Of a stretch of DNA of 38,309 nucleotides, positions 26,603 through 35,205 are shown piece by piece. The position numbers were made by a program, and so were the translations under genes. The stretch's first letter is position 1. Each line of letters starts with the position of its first letter. The notes beneath the pieces were generated by a model. That model made no database searches, had not been told where the DNA came from, and was given only the letters and a program-made list of their open reading frames with translations. The DNA is from Cymbomonas tetramitiformis (lineage: Eukaryota; Chlorophyta; Pyramimonadophyceae; Pyramimonadales; Pyramimonadaceae), in contig LGRX02027006.1 of assembly GCA_001247695.2 (NCBI GenBank), positions 1 through 38,309 on the forward strand, read 5' to 3'.

Positions 26603-29218
26603 ATGAGCGGCTGCACCCGGAAGTCACACAGGGGTCTTAGGAAGTCAGGGGCAGCACCTCCGAGTTCCGCAGCCCCCGGTGGGAACTGGTCGAACCGGTT
26701 TGCTCCCCTCTCGTCCTCATCGGAGGAAGAGCATCCCGCGGAACGTCCGAGGCCCAGGACTCAGGCGCCTAAGCCGAGCGGCCCCAGTCGCCCGGTGCCT
26801 CGCACCCGGAAGGCCAGTCGAGCACCATCGGCCCCGCACCCCAGTCCGACTTCCTCAGGGAACACGTCGTCGTCCCCGGAGTCCACTTCGAGCAGGAACA
26901 GTCAGGACCTGCAAGAGCTGAAGGAAGCCTGGCAGAAGGAGTCGCAAGCTCGGGAGGCAGCTGCCGAGGCTCGCCTGGAACAGCTGTCTCGGCAACTCCA
27001 AGAGAGTCAAAGAGCTGCCGAGGCGCGCAGGATCTCCGATCAGCGCGCTGCCGAGGAACGCAGGGTCTCCGAGCGACGCGCTGTCGAAGAGCGCTGGGCT
27101 GCAGACCGGCTGGCCGCAGAAGCCCGGGAGACTGCCCGGCAGTTGGCTGTCGACGAGAGCGTCGCTCAGCAGGTAGCCGCCGAGGAGCGGCGAGCGGCAG
27201 CTGAGGCCCAGCTGGAGGAGAGGCTGCAGGCGGTCATAGAGTCACAAGTCCAAAGGCTCGCCCTGGTTCAGGCCTCGCCCCCAGGGCCCGTGGAGTCAGA
27301 CGCTCGGGGGCCCTCAGCGGCAGCGTCGAGTCCGGTTCAGGAGACGCCCATCTCCCGAGAGGGACATGAGCTGGTAGAGCCGACTTCTGTCGTCACCTGT
27401 GACGTCGAGAACCGAGGCGTTCAAAGCCCTCCGGAGGAGTCGCGCGCGGGCGTGACAGCGCTTCCGCCGCACTCATGGGACTTTATTTCCCTTCCGATAC
27501 AGGTCTGTGACGCCCTCCGGAAACACGTGGTCGGGTATGCCAACTCGGGGATCGAAGCCCAGCGCCTGTTTTACGACGCTGCTCGTAGGTATCGCACCCT
27601 TGGTCAGGTCGCCGGGTGCTTACACCCTACCAACCAGATCAGGCAGTGCCTGAAGGCAAGGATCTCGGACGAGGACAGGGTCCTCGGGGCCCAGGTGATT
27701 CACAGTCTCACGACGGCCTTGGCGTCCGTCGCAGAGAGCTGCGCTCGCTGTGGGTGCGGGCACGAGGAGAGCCCGGTGCGTATGTGGGCGTGTCAGGCAA
27801 GCGCTAAGAAAAGTGTGGTAGCATTCCTGATAAAGGTGTACCTGCCGGTGTGTGGGTTTTGCGCCGCGGACGTGTGGCCCGGTGCTTTCGACCACTTTCC
27901 GGCTGTGATGCCACCTCCGATTCCTAAGGCGGCAGACACACCGGGAGACGGGGGGGGGATGGTCCCTCAACTGGAGCACTCGGAGCCAAACGAGCTTTCG
28001 GAGATGCCCGGTGCCGGCGGTCATGGTGGTCCTGGTGGCTCGGAGAGCGGTGACCCTGGAGGGCCGGGAGGCCCGGGGAGTCCGGGCGAGGACCCTGGCG
28101 GCGATGGCGAGGACGGGGATGGCGACAGCCAGTTCACCTTCTCGTCTTCCTCTCGTTACAGGGAGCCCCGAAGCCATTACAGTCGTAAGGACGAGCAGCA
28201 CGCTCTCAAGGAGGCCCTCAGAACCATGGAGAAGGCAGTGGACAAATACCACACAGAGGTGGAGGGGTCGTCCCACGTCTTTGGTCGGCTCCTCCGATTT
28301 GTTCGGCAGATCAGGGAGGTTCGGGAACTGGAGCCGGTGCGCTACGCCATGGGGATGGCGCGTCTGGAGAGCGGGGGTGAGGAGAAGGTGTTGTCGGACC
28401 ACTCCTTGCTGTCAGAAGTGGCCAGACACTGCTTCGGCGCACTCAGCTCCGAGTACCGCGAGCTTTCTTCGGTGTTGACGGAGGCTCGGGAAGGTAAGAA
28501 CCTCACCCTGGACGTCATAGTGGTCCCCTTGGCGCAGCTGGTGATGCCCGACAAAGGGGAAATGGCGTCGATCGGTCCGTTCCTGCGTCGCGTGCGCCAA
28601 AGTCAGGACAGACAGACTCGCACGGTCCGCGAGTTCTGGGACGGGGTGCACCTTGCTCACGACATCGTAAGCATGCTGGCTGCCCACGAGCTCACCTCTC
28701 CGGTGCCGGAAGAGGAGCTGCTGGAAATATTCCTTACGGGATTGATACCGGAGATAAGGAGGAAGGTCTTCCTTATAGCCGAGAGGAAAGGCGCTTCGGT
28801 CCTGACTCTGAGCCGGACGGCCAGTAAAGGCCGCCACGAACTCCTGACTTGGGCCATAGAGGCTGAGCGGGAGTTGCGGCAGAGCCAGGATAAGACGAGC
28901 CGCTCGGTCCAGCTGCTGGCCCACGTAGATGTCACGGAGGAGCTGCTAGCCATGGCGACATCCGCCGGCGCTCCGACACCCACAGGGCAACGACTCGGCT
29001 CCCCAGAGTACGAGGGCTGCCGTCTGTGCAAAAGCATGGACCATTATGCCCGCGACTGTCCGCAAGCGAGCCAGCGCCCGAAGGAGTGGGCCAAGTGCCT
29101 CCTGGAGGACACCCTGGCGTTGATAGGGGACGAGTCGGTGGAGGAAGCTTTGGCTGCCATCGGATTGGATTTTGTCCAGGAGGACGCTCCCCAGCCCGGG
29201 GCATCCTCCCCGCAGTAA
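26603..29218 (+). CDS. gag: Gag: coiled coil, helical capsid region and CCHC zinc knuckle
   Basis: ATG at 26603 is the first in frame after ORF1 ends; the frame itself is open from 26159. From the ATG: a Ser/Pro-rich basic segment, a long Glu/Arg/Ala coiled coil (about 26910-27270; repeated A-E-(E/A)-R-R), a Cys-rich patch (CARCGCGHEE … CGFC near 27738-27870), a Gly/Asp-rich linker, then a helical region of about 260 residues with Gag spacing and a classic knuckle C-x2-C-x4-H-x4-C (CRLCKSMDHYARDC) at 29018-29059. It should assemble the particle and bind element RNA. The Pol frame overlaps its end one phase back. The CTCGTCTTCCTCTCGTTACAG at about 28141-28161 inside it is a near-perfect 3' splice-site motif. 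Confidence 0.8.
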   Translation: MSGCTRKSHRGLRKSGAAPPSSAAPGGNWSNRFAPLSSSSEEEHPAERPRPRTQAPKPSGPSRPVPRTRKASRAPSAPHPSPTSSGNTSSSPESTSSRNSQDLQELKEAWQKESQAREAAAEARLEQLSRQLQESQRAAEARRISDQRAAEERRVSERRAVEERWAADRLAAEARETARQLAVDESVAQQVAAEERRAAAEAQLEERLQAVIESQVQRLALVQASPPGPVESDARGPSAAASSPVQETPISREGHELVEPTSVVTCDVENRGVQSPPEESRAGVTALPPHSWDFISLPIQVCDALRKHVVGYANSGIEAQRLFYDAARRYRTLGQVAGCLHPTNQIRQCLKARISDEDRVLGAQVIHSLTTALASVAESCARCGCGHEESPVRMWACQASAKKSVVAFLIKVYLPVCGFCAADVWPGAFDHFPAVMPPPIPKAADTPGDGGGMVPQLEHSEPNELSEMPGAGGHGGPGGSESGDPGGPGGPGSPGEDPGGDGEDGDGDSQFTFSSSSRYREPRSHYSRKDEQHALKEALRTMEKAVDKYHTEVEGSSHVFGRLLRFVRQIREVRELEPVRYAMGMARLESGGEEKVLSDHSLLSEVARHCFGALSSEYRELSSVLTEAREGKNLTLDVIVVPLAQLVMPDKGEMASIGPFLRRVRQSQDRQTRTVREFWDGVHLAHDIVSMLAAHELTSPVPEEELLEIFLTGLIPEIRRKVFLIAERKGASVLTLSRTASKGRHELLTWAIEAERELRQSQDKTSRSVQLLAHVDVTEELLAMATSAGAPTPTGQRLGSPEYEGCRLCKSMDHYARDCPQASQRPKEWAKCLLEDTLALIGDESVEEALAAIGLDFVQEDAPQPGASSPQ

Positions 29219-29283
29219 AGGGCGCGGGCCCCGTCACTGCGGGGTCAGGGGGACAAAAGGGCCCCGCGCCGGCGTCCACAGCG

Positions 29284-32200
29284 ATGCAGGTGCTGCGTGA
29301 TAGGTGGAAAAGGTGTGGGAGACACCTTAGTGGCAGCGCCAGGCGCCACCTCAAGAGCCAGAGTCGAGTCGAGAGGTATGAGCAGGAAGGTTTAGACATG
29401 CTAGCCGCCACCCACACGGGAAGCCCAGAGCCTCCTGAGCGGGAACAGGTCGAGCAGCGCGTCCAAAGCGAGCAGGCAAACTTCTGGAAGTCCGCCAGAA
29501 CCCCAGCAACCGCCTCAGTTCCGCGTCCCGAGGAGCCGTGGGAGCTGCTCTGTTGGATCACCGGTGCGGACGCCCGGGATAAAAATCGGTCGAGCCACAC
29601 AGTTGAGCCACGGGCAGTCTACCAACAGCACCTGGAGAACCAGGGGTCGGATGTTGCGAGAGTTCGCGGGCACTGGAAGTTCAGAGCTCAGCGTTTACCC
29701 CCCCGAGTTAGGAAAGCCTTTCAGGCCCAGCAGCCAAGTGCTCGCCTGCGTTCCGCCATCAGGGCGCTAGAAAGGTATCTAAAGCTGGAAGAGTCGGAGG
29801 TCCGGCCGGTCAAGTCCCTTGCGCTTTGGAGGGCAGGGCAAAGGCGGATGGGCCAGAAGCTTGGACCCACGACTAGTAAGCCCCAGTTGAATCGAGAAGA
29901 GTTAGATAAGCGCTTGAAGCGGCTCGTCAGGGTGCGCGAGTTCAATCGCCGACGCAAAGCCATCTTGGATCAGGAGTTCGGACGGTTCGTTCGCGTTGCC
30001 AAGCCCAAGCCTGCCGAGGGAGAAGAACTCTCACCACCAGAGAGAACTTCAAAGCCCAGTCGGCCGTGGTTGACCCGAAGCAGGGCTCGCCAGGCTTTGT
30101 GCCCGAAACGCAGACCATGGCTGACTCCTGAAGACAAGGCGCTTCGAACCTCTCGATTGCAGCGCAGGTACGAGTTGGAGGGTAGGGACCCAGCTTCTAC
30201 CTCAACAGAACGCCATGCGGACTTCCACGCCTTCGTAAAGGAGGAGTTGGAAAGGGAGAATAGGGAACTTCAGCAAGACAATGAGCTGATGCACCGGGAC
30301 GAGCAAGTCAGAAAGCACATAGCGGCTAAGCTGGCTGCAGCGTCAGTCCAAGTCGCGGTGTCCCCCCCAGACTTCCCGGAGCGCAGTGCAGTCCAGAAAG
30401 CAGTCGCCATCGGCCTGCTAGCGGACGCATGTACTTACTGCCTCCCGGACTGTGACTCCGACGCAGAAACGTCAGTCACCCGCCTGGACTGCATAATGCA
30501 GGACGGCGATATCAGTCCGAGCTGGTGTGAGTCCCTGGCAGCGGTGTCCTCGATGGGAGCGCGCCCGAGGAGTTTCGACAGGCACAGTCGCACACCGACG
30601 TTGTTGCTGTTTTGGGCCTGGATTGCGGGCGTCAGAGTCAAGGTGTTAGTGGATTCGGGAGCATCCACCAATATCATCGCAAAGAGTACACTGCAGAAGC
30701 TCTCCGGCGTCAAGCCGGTGCGCCACGAGCAAGCCATGCGGGTTCGAGTGGCTGACGGCACCACATATGATGCTAATTCCTGCATCAGGCCCAAGCTCCT
30801 TGCTGAGACGTCGAAAGGGTCTTACGGCCAGCAGGTTGAGCTTCGGGTAATGCCCCTCGACCTCAAGGTGGATGTCATCCTGGGAGGTCCTTGGCTGGCG
30901 AACCTTTCCCCGGTTACAGTGGATTATAAGAACTGGGGTTCGGTCCGGTTCACCAAGGGCAGGGAAGAGGTCGTCATCACCGGCTGTTCGCCGGGGTCCC
31001 CGGACCCCAGTCGGTCCAAGGACACGGCAATGGCACTGGTACAGGGAGTCCTTTTGAGCCAACGTCGAGCTCGCCGGGACCTGCGGACCCTCCGAAACAG
31101 AGAGGAGCAAGCTTTCGTCGTCTACCTCGGCCCCGATGGGACCTTTGGCGCGTTGGCCTGCAACAAGGGGGGGGGAGACTCCGACGAAGATTCCCCCAAC
31201 GATGTTGTAGCAGGCCTAGCGTCAGAACCCTCCTCCGGGTCCGAGGATAGTGGAGTCAGCGTGCGTCCCAGCGCAACGGTGCCGGACGGAGCTGAGGAGT
31301 CTGAGGGGCCGGGAGGGTTGGTCTCGGACAGTTCCGAGTCCGGCTATAGTGACGTGGAAGGAGCGTGTCATTTGCAGAGAGTAGGGGCGGTGGTCGAGGA
31401 TATTAGGCCACAGGGATTTGCGAGTACGGTCGACGAGGCCGGGGATCACCCTGACCCTCTCAGCTTTTTCGCTAGCAAACAGGAGGCGAACGGAGCATTT
31501 GCGTTGCTTCCGCCAGCGGTGCGTAGACAGGCGATAGAGGATCACGCGGCCGGGAAGCCACCCACCTGGCACGCGCAGGCAGCCGCGGCGCTCCGGCAGG
31601 GCCGGGGTCTGGTCGCGGAGCGACGACCCCGAGCACGGCGTAAGCGAGTGCGTTGGCGTGACCAGGTCGCAGCAGTCGGTCAGCCTGGTGCTGAAAGTGG
31701 CCCCTCCGCCGAGCAGCCGCCGGGACCAAAAGTCCCCACCGTCCCGAGCCCTCAGAGTCAGAAGTCGCGAGCCTCGGCACCGGTCGTGTCGCCAGACACT
31801 ACCCCGCCGCCAGCTCCGCAGACCACAGACCCGCCGGTACCGGCCGTCCCGCCAAGCACTACCTCGCCGCCAGCCCCACAGACTGCTCAGGCCTCCCCGG
31901 AACCGCCGGAGGACGAGATAGACGAGACGGTGTCGCCGGAAATCTGGCAGCAGCTTAGGGACCTGGAAAAGGAGTTCGCAGATGTCATTTGCACAGAGCT
32001 GCCGGAATCAGTCCAGTCAAGGGAATTCAAGTCCGGCATCCGGCTCAGGCCAGATTGGAGTGGGAACGCCTTGCACCGGCGAGGGTACAAGTTGTCGCAG
32101 GAGGAGTTGCGGCAACTCCGGCAACAGCTAGATGAGCTCTTAGCCAAAGGGTACATACGACCCTCGGCCTCTCCGTGGGGCTGCCCCGTGCTGATGGTCC

Positions 32201-34449
32201 CCAAGCCAAGTAATCCCAAAGAGTTGCGTCTAGTCATTGACTACAGACAGATCAATGAGATCACGATCAAGGATAAGTACCCCCTCCCGGATGTACAGAG
32301 TCTCTTAGATGACCTACAAGGGGCTACCGTCTTCTCTACGATGGATGCCCTTTGGGGATTTTGGCAGGTTCCTATGAAAGCAGAGGACGTGGAGAAAACC
32401 GCAATGACTACGCACTTTGGAGCGTACGAGTGGTTGGTCATGCCTATGGGATTGTCAAACTCCCCAAGTACCTGGCAAAGGATGATGCAACAGTACCTCG
32501 GGCACCTACCCTTTTGCAGAGTATTTGTAGATGACATCATGATTTTCTCGGCTGAGGTTCCGGGTAAGAGCGCCCATGAGGTACACCTCGACCACCTCCG
32601 CCAGGTCCTGGAGGCATGCCGAAAGAATTCAGTCTACCTCAAAAAGTCGAAAGTCAAATTGTGCAAGCGATCAGTCCGGTTCCTAGGGCATGTGGTGGAT
32701 CAGGATGGATGTCGTCCACAGCAGGATAAGGTTGCGTCGGTACGCGATTGGCCAGACCTAGAAACTGTCACACACGTGCGACAGTTTCTGGGCATGTGTG
32801 GCTTCTACCGGAGGTACATCCAGAACTTCGCAGATATCGCGTACCCGGTGACCCGCCTCACCAAATCCGGCGTGGACTGGACCTGGGGCGAGAATGAAAA
32901 GGCAGCATTTAAACAGCTAAAAACTGCCTTGATCTCCTCCCCAGCCTTGGCCCTACCTGATCAAAAGGGTGCAGCAGCCGGTTCCAGACCCTTCTTTGTG
33001 CAGACAGATGCCAGTGGAGTAGCACTAGGGGGTGTACTCATGCAGGATCAGGGACGAGGCTTGCAGCCCTTGGCCTTTGAAAGCCGGCAGTTCTCCAGCG
33101 CAGAGCAGAACTATCACGCTGGGGAACGGGAGCTTTGTGCCATCCATCATTGCACCACAGTCACCTGGAGACATTATCTGATTTTTACATCATTTAAGCT
33201 CATGGGAGACCATAAACCCCTTCAGTGGCTCTTCGCCCCAGCTAGGGAGCTCAGCCGACGTCAGGCTCGCTGGTACGAGGACTTGGTAGAGGTAGGAGTC
33301 CATCAGATGGAGCACGTGCCAGGGCGCTGTTTAGTAGTACCAGACGCGCAGTCCCGGCGACCAGACTATCAGGAAATGTCAGCCAGAGAAGGGTTGAAGG
33401 AAAAAGGGATTGTGGATCGCGCCACGGATGGGCCCAGAGACTCCGCACCGATAGGCAAGGGGTCCGAAGAGGACGAGGATCCTACCTCTGTCCTCGGGGC
33501 AGTGGATCGCACCACCGATGGACCCGAGTACTCTGAGCCGAAAGGCAAGAGATGTGAAAGGGACGAGGATCCCACATCTGTCTTAGGCGCCACCTTCGAG
33601 TATAGTGATTCCGAGGACGAGTCCTTCCCTCCCACCAGTCCAGCACCGGTCATTGGTGAGCTCACCCATCTGAATGGGCTCACGTGGGTAGAGTCGCCGG
33701 CCCTTTGGGTGGACGCAGCTGCCACCCTAGCAGTAGGCGAGAAATCCTTGAGGGATGCCGAATCGCTAGCAGTCATGACCAGAGCAGACCGAGCTAGGGA
33801 ACAGGCCACAGCAGAAGTCCAGAGTCACCCGAAGTTCCCCCACCCTGAGGCCCAGAGTCATCCAAAGGCAGCCGGAAAGGTACCTGAGCCCGTTAAGCCC
33901 CCAGAAGGTAGCTCCCACTACGACCAGGTCGAAGATCGCCAGGACTGGAAGCTGATCAAGGAGCGCTTTGAGGAGATAGCGGCCCAGTACGGGATGTTTG
34001 ACGTTGACGCGTGTTGCGACTCCATGGGCGTTAACCGACAGGTTGACACCTATTGGACCGACTGCTTGAAGGAAAAGTGGCGCGGGAAACACGTTTGGTG
34101 CAACCCCCCTTACACGAAGGATTCAGACTTGATAGAAAGAATTCTTCGGCATTTCCTTGCTGAGTGGCGCGCCGATCCGGAAAACACCTCGGCGATGTTC
34201 CTTCTGCCAGACTATGACGCCCCCTGGAGGCGGTTGATTCACCCCAAGTATGGGCTTCATCCGGTCAAGGTCTTTGACACGAAGGACGAAAAAGGTCGTC
34301 CCAACCACCTCTTCGAGTCCCCTGATGGAGGTCGACCCCCGCTGCGCTGGCCGGTCCTTCTGGTGTGGGCCCCAGCAGCGCCAGCAGGGCAAAGCCCCGA
34401 GCGCCGCCTGCGCGAAAGGACAGTGAGGCAGAACCCGACGAGCCTTTAG
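29284..34449 (+). CDS. pol: Pol: aspartic protease, RT, RNase H and Dam-like adenine methyltransferase
   Basis: The frame is open from 29026; the first ATG clear of Gag is 29284. 29284-30560 encodes an unrecognised basic helical region. The protease has DSGA at 30652-30663 and a later ILGGPWL block. After a Pro-rich linker, RT spans about 32090-32720: LRLVIDYRQIN, MPMGLSNSPSTWQ and the catalytic FVDD at 32524-32535. RNase H (about 32990-33360) shows TDASG, GERELCAI, GDHKPL and PDAQSR. Then comes a linker with a repeated acidic DEDPTSVLGA block and, at about 33945-34390, a domain with DVDACC and NPPY (34102-34113) followed by FLLPDYDAPWRR. This fits the phage-type DNA N6-adenine methyltransferase family (Dam, Pfam PF05869 pattern), whose NPPY binds the target adenine. 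All visible catalytic motifs are intact. The frame stops before integrase, which lies one phase back. Confidence 0.88.
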   Translation: MQVLRDRWKRCGRHLSGSARRHLKSQSRVERYEQEGLDMLAATHTGSPEPPEREQVEQRVQSEQANFWKSARTPATASVPRPEEPWELLCWITGADARDKNRSSHTVEPRAVYQQHLENQGSDVARVRGHWKFRAQRLPPRVRKAFQAQQPSARLRSAIRALERYLKLEESEVRPVKSLALWRAGQRRMGQKLGPTTSKPQLNREELDKRLKRLVRVREFNRRRKAILDQEFGRFVRVAKPKPAEGEELSPPERTSKPSRPWLTRSRARQALCPKRRPWLTPEDKALRTSRLQRRYELEGRDPASTSTERHADFHAFVKEELERENRELQQDNELMHRDEQVRKHIAAKLAAASVQVAVSPPDFPERSAVQKAVAIGLLADACTYCLPDCDSDAETSVTRLDCIMQDGDISPSWCESLAAVSSMGARPRSFDRHSRTPTLLLFWAWIAGVRVKVLVDSGASTNIIAKSTLQKLSGVKPVRHEQAMRVRVADGTTYDANSCIRPKLLAETSKGSYGQQVELRVMPLDLKVDVILGGPWLANLSPVTVDYKNWGSVRFTKGREEVVITGCSPGSPDPSRSKDTAMALVQGVLLSQRRARRDLRTLRNREEQAFVVYLGPDGTFGALACNKGGGDSDEDSPNDVVAGLASEPSSGSEDSGVSVRPSATVPDGAEESEGPGGLVSDSSESGYSDVEGACHLQRVGAVVEDIRPQGFASTVDEAGDHPDPLSFFASKQEANGAFALLPPAVRRQAIEDHAAGKPPTWHAQAAAALRQGRGLVAERRPRARRKRVRWRDQVAAVGQPGAESGPSAEQPPGPKVPTVPSPQSQKSRASAPVVSPDTTPPPAPQTTDPPVPAVPPSTTSPPAPQTAQASPEPPEDEIDETVSPEIWQQLRDLEKEFADVICTELPESVQSREFKSGIRLRPDWSGNALHRRGYKLSQEELRQLRQQLDELLAKGYIRPSASPWGCPVLMVPKPSNPKELRLVIDYRQINEITIKDKYPLPDVQSLLDDLQGATVFSTMDALWGFWQVPMKAEDVEKTAMTTHFGAYEWLVMPMGLSNSPSTWQRMMQQYLGHLPFCRVFVDDIMIFSAEVPGKSAHEVHLDHLRQVLEACRKNSVYLKKSKVKLCKRSVRFLGHVVDQDGCRPQQDKVASVRDWPDLETVTHVRQFLGMCGFYRRYIQNFADIAYPVTRLTKSGVDWTWGENEKAAFKQLKTALISSPALALPDQKGAAAGSRPFFVQTDASGVALGGVLMQDQGRGLQPLAFESRQFSSAEQNYHAGERELCAIHHCTTVTWRHYLIFTSFKLMGDHKPLQWLFAPARELSRRQARWYEDLVEVGVHQMEHVPGRCLVVPDAQSRRPDYQEMSAREGLKEKGIVDRATDGPRDSAPIGKGSEEDEDPTSVLGAVDRTTDGPEYSEPKGKRCERDEDPTSVLGATFEYSDSEDESFPPTSPAPVIGELTHLNGLTWVESPALWVDAAATLAVGEKSLRDAESLAVMTRADRAREQATAEVQSHPKFPHPEAQSHPKAAGKVPEPVKPPEGSSHYDQVEDRQDWKLIKERFEEIAAQYGMFDVDACCDSMGVNRQVDTYWTDCLKEKWRGKHVWCNPPYTKDSDLIERILRHFLAEWRADPENTSAMFLLPDYDAPWRRLIHPKYGLHPVKVFDTKDEKGRPNHLFESPDGGRPPLRWPVLLVWAPAAPAGQSPERRLRERTVRQNPTSL

Positions 34450-34971
34450 TCACTACAGGGGTTGCAGCAAGGGCCAGGGCAGCGTCAGGCCCACTGAAGG
34501 CTGATGAGTTCGTCCGCGCCTTGCAAGCGGAATACGAACGCAGCCAGTACCTCAGCTCGTTGAAGGAAGAACTGATCGCAGCCCCACATCAGAGGACAGA
34601 CACATTTCGCATGGTAGACGACATGATATGGCGAGTGGCAGAAGGGCGGTATCAGCTAGTGCTAGCTCAGGATTCTCCCCTCAGAGAGCTGGTGATGCGC
34701 GAAGCACACGAGTCCCCAGCAGCAGGGCACACAGGAACGGATAAGACACTGGACAGGGTATCCCGTCGTTTTTGGTGGCCACGCATGAGCAAGGATGTCA
34801 CCGACTGGTGCAAATCCTGCGTCGTGTGCCAGCAGACCCGGCCGCGCAACGGGAATCCAGACGGTCAGCTTAACCCCCTGCAAGTCCCAGTAAGACTGTG
34901 GCAAGTGGTTAGTATCGACTTCGTCACTGGGCTGCCTCGCACAGAGCGAGGGTACGACGCGTTTGCTACCT
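34365..34971 (+). CDS. Integrase N-terminal part (zinc domain and start of the core)
   Basis: Open frame overlapping the end of Pol by 85 bp, one phase back. The zinc domain HESPAAGHTGTDKTL … FWWP … C-x2-C (CKSCVVC) is complete. The core begins SIDFVTGLPRTERGYDAF, giving the first catalytic Asp. Near 34971 the homologous sequence jumps to another phase (see next entry), so the annotated open frame to 35027 ends in out-of-frame residues. Whether the phase change relative to Pol is programmed or damage cannot be told; I find no canonical slippery heptamer in register. Confidence 0.7.
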
Positions 34972-35205
34972 TGCTTCACGGACAAACTGACCAAGATGGT
35001 GCACGTAGTCCCCATGCTTTACGCTGACAGCTCAGCTGCACAGATCGCGCGCATGTATTTCGACCAAGTGTGGCGTTTGCACGGCGCTCCCATGAAGATC
35101 GTCTGTGATCGGAATCCCGCTTCAGGGATGAGATGCACCTCGAGCTACATCGGTTGATGGGAGTCCAGGTTGCCTCTACCACGCCGTACCACCCACAAGG
35201 TGAGG
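34963..35205 (+). pseudogene. Integrase catalytic core, frame-broken
   Basis: Core similarity continues in a second phase (FTDKLTKMVHVVPM, then VCDRNP with the second catalytic Asp). It changes phase again near 35118 and a third time near 35200, where the Glu-containing helix (AEHTNHTVERML) resumes in the phase of the next frame. Each break fits a one- or two-base indel. The catalytic D, D and E are all still recognisable as codons, but no single frame carries them. Either this copy has decayed or the assembly has indel errors here. Confidence 0.7.

Noticed and set aside
26573..27500. Alternative splice from the ORF1 donor to the ATACAG acceptor ending at 27500
   Set aside because: The acceptor looks good but the junction would be out of phase with Gag.
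28412..28924. 170-codon minus-strand frame inside Gag
   Set aside because: Antisense shadow of the capsid region; no independent signal.
34365..34449. Programmed -1 frameshift between Pol and integrase at GGGCCCC
   Set aside because: The heptamer is present but not in the register needed for X-XXY-YYZ slippage, so it is not evidence of recoding.
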